Origin: Aldehydirespirator sp028819505
GTDB taxonomy: Bacteria; Actinomycetota; Acidimicrobiia; Acidimicrobiales; Aldehydirespiratoraceae
Assembly (NCBI GenBank): GCA_965207755.1
Contig: OZ242297.1
Span: 868,001 to 932,000 of the forward strand
DNA: 64,000 bases
Reading direction: 5' to 3'
Below the pieces are notes generated by a model. The model was not told the DNA's origin, did not search any database, and saw nothing but the letters and a program-made list of their open reading frames with translations. Below, piece by piece: positions 8,863 to 16,777 of the stretch. A program made the position numbers and the translations under genes. Position 1 is the first letter of the stretch. Every line of letters begins with the position of its first letter.

Positions 8863-10028
8863 GCGTGCCGCTGGAGGGCGTGATCGTGGTCGCGTTGGAG
8901 GCGGCCGTTGCCGCGCCGTTCGCCACCCGGCAGTTGGCCGACCTGGGCGCCCGCGTCCTCAAGGTGGAACGCTCCGGCGAGGGCGACTTCGCCCGCCACT
9001 ACGACTCGGCCATGGGCGGAACGTCGGCGTTCTTCGTCTGGGCCAACCGCGGCAAGCAGAGCATCGAGCTGGACCTGAGGGACCCCGGCGACCGTGGCCG
9101 CTTCGACCGGCTGGTGGCCGGCGCCGACGTGTTCGTGCAGAACCTGTCGCCGGCCGCGGCCCGCCGGGCCGGGATCCTCGCCGACCAGCTGCGGGCGGAC
9201 CTTCCCGGCCTGATCGCCTGCGACATCTCCGGCTACGGCCTGGGAGGCCCCCGCACCGACGACAAGGCCTACGACCTGGCCGTGCAGGCCGAGGGGGGCG
9301 CGGTGGCGCTCACCGGCACGCCGGAGCAGGCGTGCAAGGTCGGCTTCTCGATCGCCGACATCGCCGCGGCCATGTACGCCTTCTCGTCGATCCTGGCCGC
9401 GCTGTACCGCCGGGAGGCCACCGGCGAGGGCGCCTCCATCGAGGTGTCGATGCTGGAGAGCATCGCCGAGTGGACGGCCGCGCCGACCTACGCGGCGGTG
9501 GGCAACGACTCGGTGCCGCCGAGGGCCGGCCACCGCCACACCATCATCGCCCCCTACGGCATGTACCCGATGAGCGACGGCGAGCTGGTGATGATCGGCG
9601 TGCAGAGCAACCGTGACTGGGCCGACTTCGCCGAGCACGTGCTGGAGGACCCGGCGCTGCCCGACGATCCCCGGTTCGCCGACAACTCCGACCGCATCGC
9701 CAACATCGACGATCTGGAGGCCTTGATCACGTCGGTGTTCGCGTCGGTCAGCCCGGAGGAGCTGATGCGGCGCCTGCGGGCCGGAAGGGTGGCCCACAGC
9801 TTCGTGCGGGACCCGGTGGCGCTGTGGCAGCACGATCAGCTCAGGGCCCGCGACCGCTTCATGCATGTGACCACACCGACCGGGTCGACCGAGGTCTACA
9901 AGCCCCCCTTCAACCTCAGCGACGCCGCCGACCCGGACGCCACCGTCCCCGCCCTCGGCCAACACGCCCCCGACCTGATAGCCGAACTCGAGTCCCGCGC
10001 CGGACGGCGTCAGCGGTCGGGGCCGTAG
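8859..10028 (+). CDS. family III CoA-transferase (CaiB/BaiF type)
   Basis: About 389 residues from the ATG at 8859, the last of four tandem copies of the start region; the protein begins MSVPLEGVIVVALEAAVAAP, matching the usual N-terminus (PLEGIRVLDL....AGP). LGARVLKVERSGEGDFAR and the catalytic Asp in KAYDLAVQAEGG are diagnostic. It moves CoA between acids through a glutamyl/aspartyl anhydride intermediate. Together with the acyl-CoA dehydrogenase upstream it probably activates an acid for catabolism. Starts at the upstream GTG/ATG codons would add translated repeat sequence and are disfavoured. Confidence 0.9.
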   Translation: MSVPLEGVIVVALEAAVAAPFATRQLADLGARVLKVERSGEGDFARHYDSAMGGTSAFFVWANRGKQSIELDLRDPGDRGRFDRLVAGADVFVQNLSPAAARRAGILADQLRADLPGLIACDISGYGLGGPRTDDKAYDLAVQAEGGAVALTGTPEQACKVGFSIADIAAAMYAFSSILAALYRREATGEGASIEVSMLESIAEWTAAPTYAAVGNDSVPPRAGHRHTIIAPYGMYPMSDGELVMIGVQSNRDWADFAEHVLEDPALPDDPRFADNSDRIANIDDLEALITSVFASVSPEELMRRLRAGRVAHSFVRDPVALWQHDQLRARDRFMHVTTPTGSTEVYKPPFNLSDAADPDATVPALGQHAPDLIAELESRAGRRQRSGP

Positions 10029-10039
10029 TCGAGGTGCGG

Positions 10040-10393
10040 CTACTCGACACCGGGCCACTCATAGTCCCAGTCGAAGTCGATGCCGATCACGATCAGCAGC
10101 CGGAGGGCCGGAGGGCGCGGCGGATTGACGAAGACGACCCTCGCCGGAGGAAACATCCCGTGGTGCGTCCGCACGAGGACCGTCCAGACCTCCGGGTAGT
10201 CCTCATCCACGCACACCGCACTACGCCAGGAGTCCGACAGGGCTGACTTGAGGAAGGGCCAGGAGAGACTCTCGAAGTCGCGGAGTGACGGACGTCGGCC
10301 GTCCGCCGAACGCTCGGTCGCGAACGTTCGCGCCAATGTCTCGTCACAGCAGTCGGCCCTCTCTACGGACGGGCCGCCCGGATCCCTTGTCAC
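10040..10393 (-). CDS. putative toxin partner of the Panacea-domain gene
   Basis: A 117-residue protein starting with GTG that overlaps the stop of the Panacea-domain gene (GTGA on the minus strand). I do not recognise a family. It has a Trp/Ser-rich middle (WPFLKSALSDSWRSAVCV) and ends with a hydrophobic strand (ALRLLIVIGID) followed by DWDYEWP. Position and overlap match the antitoxin-toxin organisation seen with Panacea antitoxins, whose toxins are highly varied; a toxin function is inferred from this only. Confidence 0.5.
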   Translation of the reverse strand: MTRDPGGPSVERADCCDETLARTFATERSADGRRPSLRDFESLSWPFLKSALSDSWRSAVCVDEDYPEVWTVLVRTHHGMFPPARVVFVNPPRPPALRLLIVIGIDFDWDYEWPGVE

Positions 10394-10971
10394 GCGGGGA
10401 TGTATCCGGTCTCAACCGCAACTGAACGGGCCCACGCCAGGTCGGCTTCGCTCGGTGGACTGGTGTCGATTATCGAGGTCTCGTACGGGATGACCTCCCC
10501 CTTGTTCACGGTCTGCCATCCGGCGGAGGCTCGGTGCGAGAAGTCGCTGCATTCCTTGCCCGTCATCCCGTGGAACCTCTCCAGGGCCCGTTCCAGGTAC
10601 CGGAGGTCCTCCTCGTCGAATATGGGCTCGGGCGGCCGGCGGGTGATCAGGACCTTCTCCGGGCTCCCGGCGCCGCGGTCCCGCCCCTTCATCTCGATGG
10701 CGCCGGCCCTCAGCAGCCGCTCTCTTGTCGGCAGCAGACGAACCGGAGCGGGTCCCTCGTTCAGCTTCTGGTAGACCGCGCCGGTCACGGAGCGGCGCCG
10801 CTCGCGGAAGCTCTCGAAGTCGGCCCACCACAGGATCTTGTTCAACTTGACCGCGCCCTGCCCGCCGGGGTCGTCCGCCATCCTTTCGGCGACGTAGACG
10901 ATCGCCTCGCCGAGCCGGTCGTCTCCGGGAGGGGTGTCCATGCCGTGTCTTGAGATACTGGGCAATGTCAT
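10390..10971 (-). CDS. Panacea (DUF4065/SocA-like) domain antitoxin
   Basis: About 193 residues. The region VKLNKILWWADFESFRERRRSVTGAVYQKLNEGPAP is typical of the Panacea domain, in which a conserved LxKLLYFAD-like helix is followed by a Y...GPV turn. The ATG at 10971 is preferred over an ATG nine codons upstream because GGAAGG precedes it by 7 bases. Panacea proteins act as antitoxins to many unrelated toxins and form operons with them, here with the 117-residue gene at 10040. Assignment to the domain is fairly sure; the specific toxin mechanism is open. Confidence 0.75.
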   Translation of the reverse strand: MTLPSISRHGMDTPPGDDRLGEAIVYVAERMADDPGGQGAVKLNKILWWADFESFRERRRSVTGAVYQKLNEGPAPVRLLPTRERLLRAGAIEMKGRDRGAGSPEKVLITRRPPEPIFDEEDLRYLERALERFHGMTGKECSDFSHRASAGWQTVNKGEVIPYETSIIDTSPPSEADLAWARSVAVETGYIPA

Positions 10972-11012
10972 TTGAGCGCCTTCCAATGGCTTCTGCACAT
11001 GCTATCGCAAAC

Positions 11013-11720
11013 TTATCCGGCGGGTGCGACATCCCCTGATTGTCGTCCTGTTCGGGGGGCCTGCTGTCGGACTCGCGCAGGGATCGTCATGCGGTCGGGG
11101 TCGTAGTCGGGGTTCTCCCAAACGATCAGCGAGGCCCAGTTGTCCACTGCCGGGTCGGTGATGTAGTCGGCGATCACGCCGCGGGCTTCGAAGCCGTTGG
11201 TGATCTGCATGGTGAGGGTGGCGTCGTACAGTTCGCCGGCCGAGACCTTGGCCACGTAGTCGGCGGCCGACATCTCGTCCTTGTGGTCGGCGTAGCCGGG
11301 GATCACCCCTCCGGCGACGATGCCGGCCAGGTTCAGGTTCCGGCATATCTGCTTGCGCATGTCGTAGAGCCGCTTGCCGATGCCCCGGCGGCGGTAGTCG
11401 GGCAGCACCGCGATGCTGGTGCCGTAGTACCAGGCACCGTCGGGAACGTGGCCGGTGCCGCCGTCGACACCCACCAGGTCGCGGATCGAGTGCTGCGTGT
11501 GGCTGAAGTCGAAGTCGATGCGGATGCCCAGCCCCATGGCCACCGGGGTGTCGCCGTCGAGCACCACCACGCCGCCCTCGGGGAACTCTTCGGCCAGGGC
11601 CCGCAGCTCGTCGGCCCAGTAGAGGTCTTCGGTGTCCGCGGTCGGGAACGACGTGTGCTCGATGTGCTGGAGCGCCTCCGCCCACTCGGCCCTGATGTCG
11701 GTGTAGGTCAGTTCGCCCAT
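11013..11720 (-). CDS. GNAT-family N-acetyltransferase
   Basis: 235 residues. The acetyl-CoA-binding motif A is clear: GTSIAVLPDYRRRGIGKRLYDM (strand 4, then R/Q-x-x-G-x-G/A as RRRGIG) at about residues 105-125. The C-terminal part after about 170 does not resemble the minimal GNAT fold and may shape substrate choice. It lies 16 bases downstream of the C45-type peptidase gene on the same strand, so the two probably form an operon. The substrate is unknown. Confidence 0.85.
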   Translation of the reverse strand: MGELTYTDIRAEWAEALQHIEHTSFPTADTEDLYWADELRALAEEFPEGGVVVLDGDTPVAMGLGIRIDFDFSHTQHSIRDLVGVDGGTGHVPDGAWYYGTSIAVLPDYRRRGIGKRLYDMRKQICRNLNLAGIVAGGVIPGYADHKDEMSAADYVAKVSAGELYDATLTMQITNGFEARGVIADYITDPAVDNWASLIVWENPDYDPDRMTIPARVRQQAPRTGRQSGDVAPAG

Positions 11721-11736
11721 GGCGATCGTGGCCCGC

Positions 11737-12852
11737 TCAGTTGCGCTGGGCCGCGGCCGGTGCCAGCGAGAAGTGCTCGTATACGTTCTCGGCGGGCTGG
11801 CCCCAGCAGGCCCAGAAGTCGCCGGTGCGGGGCCGCATGATCACCGCGCCGCTGGACTCCACCCGGTAGGTGGCGTCGGGCCGGCGGCAGATGGCGGTCG
11901 GCTCCCTCGTGACCTCCATGAGCCGCTCGGGATCGACCGCATGGCCGGCGTCGGAGAGCATGGCCGTGGCCAGCTCCAGGCGGCGGCGCGAGTTGGCCAT
12001 CAGCTCGCCGTCCCTCTCGCCTTCGAACGGCAGGGCCGCGGGGTAGGTGACGTGGTTGGTGTGCACCAGCGGGTCGGCGGCCAGGGCCTGCACCGGCCGG
12101 GCCGACGACATGGCCTCGACGCAGTATCCCCGACCCTCGGAGTCGAGGATCAGGTAGCTGTGGGCGCCGGCGAGATCGGCTCGCAGCAGCGCGTCCAACG
12201 CGTCGGCTGCGGTGGCCTGGGCCAGCATCTCGCGGATGACGGTGGGCCACATCACCCCGAAGCGGCCGTCGTTGCCGGTGAGGTTGTTGATGCCCACGCA
12301 CACGCCTATGGAGTTCATGCCGATCTGGCCCAGGCACCCCACGGTGGTGAACACCAGCGCGTCGGGCCCGGCGTCGGGGCGCAGGCGGGCCAGCACCACA
12401 TGGTCGGTGGCGGTGTCGTGCATGTCCCACGTCTGGCCCACCATCCCCGCGCCGCCGGCCCGGGCGTCGGGCACCACGAAGGCGGTGCAGTCGTCCTCGG
12501 TCACCGAGGCCGGGTGCGGGCCCGAGGTGGCAGCCCGAACCGTGTCCACGAAGTCGGTGAACCCGCCCACCACCACTGCCTCGGCCGGGGTGATGCCGGC
12601 GGCCGACGCCATGGCCACCATCTCGGCGTGCAACCGGGGCGAGAACGCCTCGTGGGCCGGGAGGCAGGCTGCGGCCAGCTCCAGCACCGCCCCCCGCTCC
12701 AGCGGTCCACCGCTCCAGAGCCCCTCGGCGACCAGCTCCACCCGTTCGTGGGTGTAGCGCCGGATCTCGGCCGCGTGGGCCCGCCCGTGGGCGTCGCCCA
12801 TGGCCTCCGGCGACCCGGCCAGGTCGAGGTGCCTGATAGGCGGCCGTCGCAT
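11737..12852 (-). CDS. C45-family peptidase / penicillin acyltransferase-like Ntn hydrolase
   Basis: 371 residues. The centre holds EDDCTAFVV (Cys at about 122), QTWDMHD and NSIGVCVGINNL, the layout of acyl-CoA:6-aminopenicillanate acyltransferase-like proteins in which an internal Cys becomes the N-terminal nucleophile after self-cleavage. In the fungal enzyme cleavage is after Gly; here the residue before Cys is Asp. Family members hydrolyse or transfer amide-linked acyl groups, often on acyl-amino acids. No signal peptide is seen. It faces away from the AbrB/VapC pair. Confidence 0.8.
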   Translation of the reverse strand: MRRPPIRHLDLAGSPEAMGDAHGRAHAAEIRRYTHERVELVAEGLWSGGPLERGAVLELAAACLPAHEAFSPRLHAEMVAMASAAGITPAEAVVVGGFTDFVDTVRAATSGPHPASVTEDDCTAFVVPDARAGGAGMVGQTWDMHDTATDHVVLARLRPDAGPDALVFTTVGCLGQIGMNSIGVCVGINNLTGNDGRFGVMWPTVIREMLAQATAADALDALLRADLAGAHSYLILDSEGRGYCVEAMSSARPVQALAADPLVHTNHVTYPAALPFEGERDGELMANSRRRLELATAMLSDAGHAVDPERLMEVTREPTAICRRPDATYRVESSGAVIMRPRTGDFWACWGQPAENVYEHFSLAPAAAQRN

Positions 12853-12920
12853 GCCCGCAGGCTAGCGCTGGCGCTGTGCAGCCGAAGCTCCCGACCGGTC
12901 ATCGGAGCGGAACTGGGCCT

Positions 12921-12985
12921 GTCCCACTTTGTCCCACATATACAAGTAAGATGGTATTGTTGATGCGTGAATGGGACACATATAG
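12921..12985 (+). promoter_or_regulatory. candidate operator/promoter of the AbrB-VapC module
   Basis: GTCCCAC occurs twice, ten bases apart (12921-12927, 12931-12937), and its reverse-complement core TGGGAC recurs at 12972-12977 over the start of the antitoxin gene; CACATATA is present at both ends. This AT-richer island in a GC-rich background is the sort of site an AbrB antitoxin autoregulates. No standard -35/-10 pair is convincing. Confidence 0.4.
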
Positions 12986-13227
12986 TTGCAATGGGAGACC
13001 GGGGCCGGATCGTGGTGCCGACCGCAGTCCGGGAGCGCGCCGGCCTGGCTGCCGGATTGCCGATGGTGCTCTTCGAGTCGCCTGACGGCTTGGTCCTACT
13101 GACCCGTGAGCAGCTTCGGGATCGGGTTCGCAACGACCTGACGGGGCTGGACCTGGTGGAGCAGCTTCTGACCGACCGGCGCAGGGCGGCCGCGGTCGAG
13201 GACGGTGAGAGTGAGTGTGTCGAGTGA
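12967..13227 (+). CDS. AbrB/MazE-family antitoxin (VapB)
   Basis: Up to 86 residues from the GTG at 12967; the ATG at 12991 (MGDRGRIVVPTAVRE) is an equally possible start and begins exactly at the SpoVT/AbrB fold. GRIVVPTAVRERAGLAAG is the swapped-hairpin DNA-binding motif. The C-terminal helix (LVEQLLTDRRRAAAVEDGE) would wrap the toxin. The stop overlaps the toxin start (GTGA, 13224-13227), standard for vapBC operons. Confidence 0.85.
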   Translation: MNGTHIVAMGDRGRIVVPTAVRERAGLAAGLPMVLFESPDGLVLLTREQLRDRVRNDLTGLDLVEQLLTDRRRAAAVEDGESECVE

Positions 13228-13592
13228 CGTCGGTGCTCGACGCATCGGCGATCCTGGCGTTCCTGCTGGGTGAGGACGGGGCCGATGCGGTTGAGGGTGC
13301 AGTGGCCGACGATCCGAGGTGTGGCGCGGCGAACTGGTCGGAGGTCGCCCAGCGCGTGCTGGGTGCGGGCCGCGACTGGGATCAGGCCCGAGTCCTGCTG
13401 GAGAGCTACGGCGTGCGGGTCGAGCCGGTGACCAGCGATGACGCCGAGTGGGCCGCTCGTCGTTGGCGTCGTGGCGAGGCTCTCTCGCTCGCCGATCGAC
13501 TGTGCCTGGCTCTGGGCGAGCGTCTCGATGCCAAGGTGTTCACCGCCGACAGGTCCTGGGGCCGTTCGGGCCGGATCGTCCAGATCCGCTGA
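13224..13592 (+). CDS. PIN-domain ribonuclease toxin (VapC)
   Basis: 122 residues from a GTG overlapping the antitoxin stop. The acidic PIN residues are in place: Asp in VLDASAILAF, Glu in NWSEVAQR, Asp in SLADRLCLAL and Asp in FTADRSWG. VapC toxins cleave tRNA or rRNA when freed from VapB. Its stop is followed by the palindrome array at 13643. Confidence 0.88.
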   Translation: MTSVLDASAILAFLLGEDGADAVEGAVADDPRCGAANWSEVAQRVLGAGRDWDQARVLLESYGVRVEPVTSDDAEWAARRWRRGEALSLADRLCLALGERLDAKVFTADRSWGRSGRIVQIR

Positions 13593-13642
13593 CACTCCCG
13601 CGCCTGCTTCGCGGCGTGGGATGGGCCGTACGGCGCCGCACG

Positions 13643-13902
13643 GAATTGGCAGTGTTATGCACGGGTGGCGTGCGTGGTGCTGCCAATTCGCGGTGTGGTC
13701 TGGCGTTGTTGGGGAATTGGCAGTGTTATGCACGGGTGGCGTGCGTGGTGCTGCCAATTCGCGGTGTGGTCCGGCGTTGTTGGGGAATTGGCAGTGTTGT
13801 GCACGGGTGGCGTGCGTGGTGCTGCCAATTCGCGGTGTGGTCCGGCGTTGTTGGGGAATTGGCAGTGTTATGCACGGGTGGCGTGCGTGGTGCTGCCAAT
13901 TC
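13643..13902 (+). repeat. array of four 47-bp palindromes with 71-bp period
   Basis: Palindromes at 13643-13689, 13714-13760, 13785-13831 and 13856-13902, each from GAATTGGCAG to CTGCCAATTC with an inner TGCAC/GCGTGC stem, separated by 24-base spacers that are nearly identical. The same 47-bp element occurs at 31430-31476, 37188-37234, 37259-37305, 56860-56906 and 56932-56978. The array fills most of the 348-base gap between the VapC toxin and the FAD oxidoreductase; nothing else is seen in that gap. It resembles a REP/BIME-type family. Confidence 0.92.
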
Positions 13903-13940
13903 GCGGGTGAGCCCGGATGCGGCGAGCGTACAGTTGGCGG

Positions 13941-15341
13941 ATGCCCCCCGGCCCGGCCTCGGACGCCCGTTACCGCGAACGGTCGATGTGGCTCGACACG
14001 TATCCCGGCTCACTCCAACCCAGGCCTGCGCTCAACAGTGACGCCGACGCCGATGTGGCCATCGTGGGCGGCGGGTACACCGGGCTGTGGACCGCCTACT
14101 ACCTGCGACAGCTCGACCCGACGCTGCGGGTGACCGTGATCGAGCGCGACATCTGCGGCTTCGGTGCCTCGGGCCGCAACGGCGGCTGGGTGGTGGGCGA
14201 ACTGGCGGCGGGGATCAAGAAGTACGCAGCCCTAGCCGACCTGCCCGCTTCGCTGCGTCTTTCTCGGGCCATCTTCGACAGCGTCGACGAGATCGGCCGG
14301 GTCACTGCCGCCGAGGGCATCGACTGCGGCTACCACAAGGGCGGGGTGATCCGCTTAGCCCGCAACCGCCCCCAAGCCGAGCGCCAGGCTGCTGAGGTGG
14401 CCCATGATCATGAGCTGGGGCTCAACGAGGACGAGATCCGGCTGCTCACCGCGGACGAGGCCCGCAGCCACGCCAACGCCACCGACGTGCTGAGCGGCAT
14501 CCTCTACGCCCCCTGCGCGGCGGTGGACCCGGCCCGGCTGGTGCGGGGCCTGGCCGAGGCGGTGGAGCGGCGAGGCGCGACCATCGTGGAGCAGACGGCC
14601 GCCCTCGCCGTCGAGCCCGGCCGGGTGCTGACCGACCGGGGCACGGTGCGGGCCGAGGTGGTGGTGCGGGCCACGGAGGCCTACACCCGGGACCTGCGGG
14701 GCCGCAGGCGCCAGCTGCTGCCCGTCTACTCGCTGATGATCGGCACCGAGCCGCTCCCGCAATCGACCTTCGACGGGATCGGCCTGGCCGACCGGCCGAC
14801 GTTCGCCGACGACCGCTACATGGTGATCTACGGCCAGCGCACCGCCGACGACCGCATCGCGTTCGGCGGCCGGGGAGTCCCTTACCTGTACGGATCGCGG
14901 ATCAGCCCGTCGGTGGAGCGCCACCATCGCTCCCACGAGCGCATCCACCGCACGCTGGTGGACCTGTTCCCGGCTCTGTCGGGCGCCCGGATCACCCACC
15001 GGTGGGGCGGTGTGCTCGCCGTGCCCCGCAACTGGACCCCGTTCGTCCACTTCGACCGGGCCGCCGGCACTGCCGGCGCGGGCGGCTACGTGGGGGAGGG
15101 CGTGGCGCCGTCGAACCTGGCCGGGCGCACCCTGGCCGACATGATCACCGGCACCGACTCCGAGCGGGTCGACCTGCCGTGGGTGGGCGTCCACCACCGG
15201 CGCTGGGAGCCGGAGCCCTTCCGGTGGCTCGGCGTGCGGGGCAGCCGCTGGATGCTGGCCGGCGCCGACATCTACGAATACCGCACCAACCGCGAAGCCA
15301 AAGCCGCGGTAGCGCTGGCCAGCAAGATCCGCAACGACTGA
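13941..15341 (+). CDS. FAD-dependent amine oxidoreductase (DAO family, PuuB-like)
   Basis: About 466 residues. The Rossmann motif DVAIVGGGYTGLWTAYYL lies near the N-terminus after RYRERSMWLD..P, a lead-in found in gamma-glutamylputrescine-oxidase-like proteins, which supports the ATG at 13941 over 13986. GASGRNGGWVVGELAAG and the C-terminal GEGVAPSNLAGRTLADMI (FAD-contacting) complete the family picture. It oxidises a primary or secondary amine to an aldehyde using O2 or another acceptor. A class III aminotransferase follows 81 bases later, as in putrescine-type pathways. Confidence 0.85.
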   Translation: MPPGPASDARYRERSMWLDTYPGSLQPRPALNSDADADVAIVGGGYTGLWTAYYLRQLDPTLRVTVIERDICGFGASGRNGGWVVGELAAGIKKYAALADLPASLRLSRAIFDSVDEIGRVTAAEGIDCGYHKGGVIRLARNRPQAERQAAEVAHDHELGLNEDEIRLLTADEARSHANATDVLSGILYAPCAAVDPARLVRGLAEAVERRGATIVEQTAALAVEPGRVLTDRGTVRAEVVVRATEAYTRDLRGRRRQLLPVYSLMIGTEPLPQSTFDGIGLADRPTFADDRYMVIYGQRTADDRIAFGGRGVPYLYGSRISPSVERHHRSHERIHRTLVDLFPALSGARITHRWGGVLAVPRNWTPFVHFDRAAGTAGAGGYVGEGVAPSNLAGRTLADMITGTDSERVDLPWVGVHHRRWEPEPFRWLGVRGSRWMLAGADIYEYRTNREAKAAVALASKIRND

Positions 15342-15422
15342 CGGCTTGCAGCGGTCATCCAGGGGCTGTCCGGGCGAACGGGCCGCACCCGGACCGGGCC
15401 CAACGAAGGCATAATCTGGCGC

Positions 15423-16715
15423 ATGACCACCAACGCTGAACTGGCCGAGCGGTACGCCTCGGCGCTCCCCAGCTTCCTGCACCTGCTCTACGACCGGCCG
15501 ATCTCGATCGACCGGGGCGAGGGCAGCTACGTTCGGGACGTCGAAGGCAACCGCTACCTCGACTTCTTCGGCGGGGTGCTCACCACCATGATCGGCCACG
15601 CCGAGCCCAGCGTGGTGGCCGCCGTGCAGCAGCAGGCGGCCAAGGTGATGCACACATCGACGCTGTATCTGAGCGAGCCGATGATCGCCTTCGCCGAGGA
15701 CGTGGCCCGGGTGTCGGGCATCGACGACGCCCGGGTGTTCTTCACGCCCTCGGGGAGCGAGGCCAACGACGCCGCGCTGCTCATGGCCACCGTGCACCGC
15801 GGCTCCAACCAGATCCTGGCCATGCGCAACAGCTACCACGGGCGCACGTTCTCGGCCCAGGCCGTGACCGCCCACCGGAGCTGGTCGTCGACCAGCCTCA
15901 CCGGCCTCAACGTGACCTTCGTCCAGGGCGGCTACCGGCTGCGGAGCCCGTTCCGCCACCTCGACGACGACGCCTACACCACCGCCTGCGTCGACGACCT
16001 CGTCCAGCTCATCGACATGACCACCTCGGGGGACGTGGCCGCCATGATCGCCGAGCCCATCCAGGGCGTGGGCGGGTTCGCGGTCCCCCCCGACGGCTTC
16101 TTCGGGGCCATGGGAAAGGTGCTGGCGTCCCACGGCATCCTGTTCATCTCCGACGAGGTGCAGACCGGCTGGGGCCGCACCGGCGAGCACTTCTGGGGCT
16201 ACGAGGCCCACGGGATCTTGCCCGACATGCTCACCTTCGCCAAGGGGGTCGGCAACGGCATCACCCTGGCCGGCGTGGTGGGACGCGCCGAGATCTTCGA
16301 CTCGGTCGGCGCGCTGCAGTTCTCCACCTTCGGCGGCAATCCCTTGTCGGCCGCCGCGGGGCGGGCCACGCTGCGTCGGGTGCTGGAGGACGACCTCCAG
16401 GCCAACGCGCTGGCCATGGGCCGGCGGCTGGTGGACGCGCTGACCCCGGCGGTGGAGCAGGCCGACTTCGTGGCCGAGCTGCGGGGCCGCGGGCTGATGC
16501 AGGCCATGGAGTTCGTGCATCCCGGCTCCATCGAGCCCGACGCGGCCCGCGCCGGAGCGGTGCTTGAGGCCTGCCGGGACCGGGGCCTGCTGGTCGGCAA
16601 GGGAGGCCTCTACGGCAACGTGATCCGGGTCACCCCCATGCTCAATGTCAGCGCGGCCGAGATCGACGAGGGCGCCGCCGCCCTCGTCGGGGCTCTCGCC
16701 GCCGCCGACGCCTGA
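15423..16715 (+). CDS. class III (PLP-dependent) aminotransferase
   Basis: 430 residues. FFTPSGSEANDAALLMA is the cofactor phosphate region, ISDEVQTGWGRTG has the PLP-binding Asp, FAKGVGNGITLAG carries the Schiff-base Lys, and FSTFGGNPLSAAAG follows. The sequence is close to the alanine-glyoxylate aminotransferase 2/4-aminobutyrate group. With the amine oxidase upstream it may handle diamine or amino-acid breakdown. It is distinct from the aminotransferase at 1677. Confidence 0.9.
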   Translation: MTTNAELAERYASALPSFLHLLYDRPISIDRGEGSYVRDVEGNRYLDFFGGVLTTMIGHAEPSVVAAVQQQAAKVMHTSTLYLSEPMIAFAEDVARVSGIDDARVFFTPSGSEANDAALLMATVHRGSNQILAMRNSYHGRTFSAQAVTAHRSWSSTSLTGLNVTFVQGGYRLRSPFRHLDDDAYTTACVDDLVQLIDMTTSGDVAAMIAEPIQGVGGFAVPPDGFFGAMGKVLASHGILFISDEVQTGWGRTGEHFWGYEAHGILPDMLTFAKGVGNGITLAGVVGRAEIFDSVGALQFSTFGGNPLSAAAGRATLRRVLEDDLQANALAMGRRLVDALTPAVEQADFVAELRGRGLMQAMEFVHPGSIEPDAARAGAVLEACRDRGLLVGKGGLYGNVIRVTPMLNVSAAEIDEGAAALVGALAAADA

Positions 16716-16777
16716 TCGGGCGTCGCGGCCGGCAGGGGCCGAGATGGCCCGGCAGTGACCCCGACGAGGCAGGCCTA

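Noticed and set aside
13643..13902. CRISPR array
   Set aside because: Repeat unit is 47 bases and palindromic, and spacers are nearly identical to each other; no cas gene is present.
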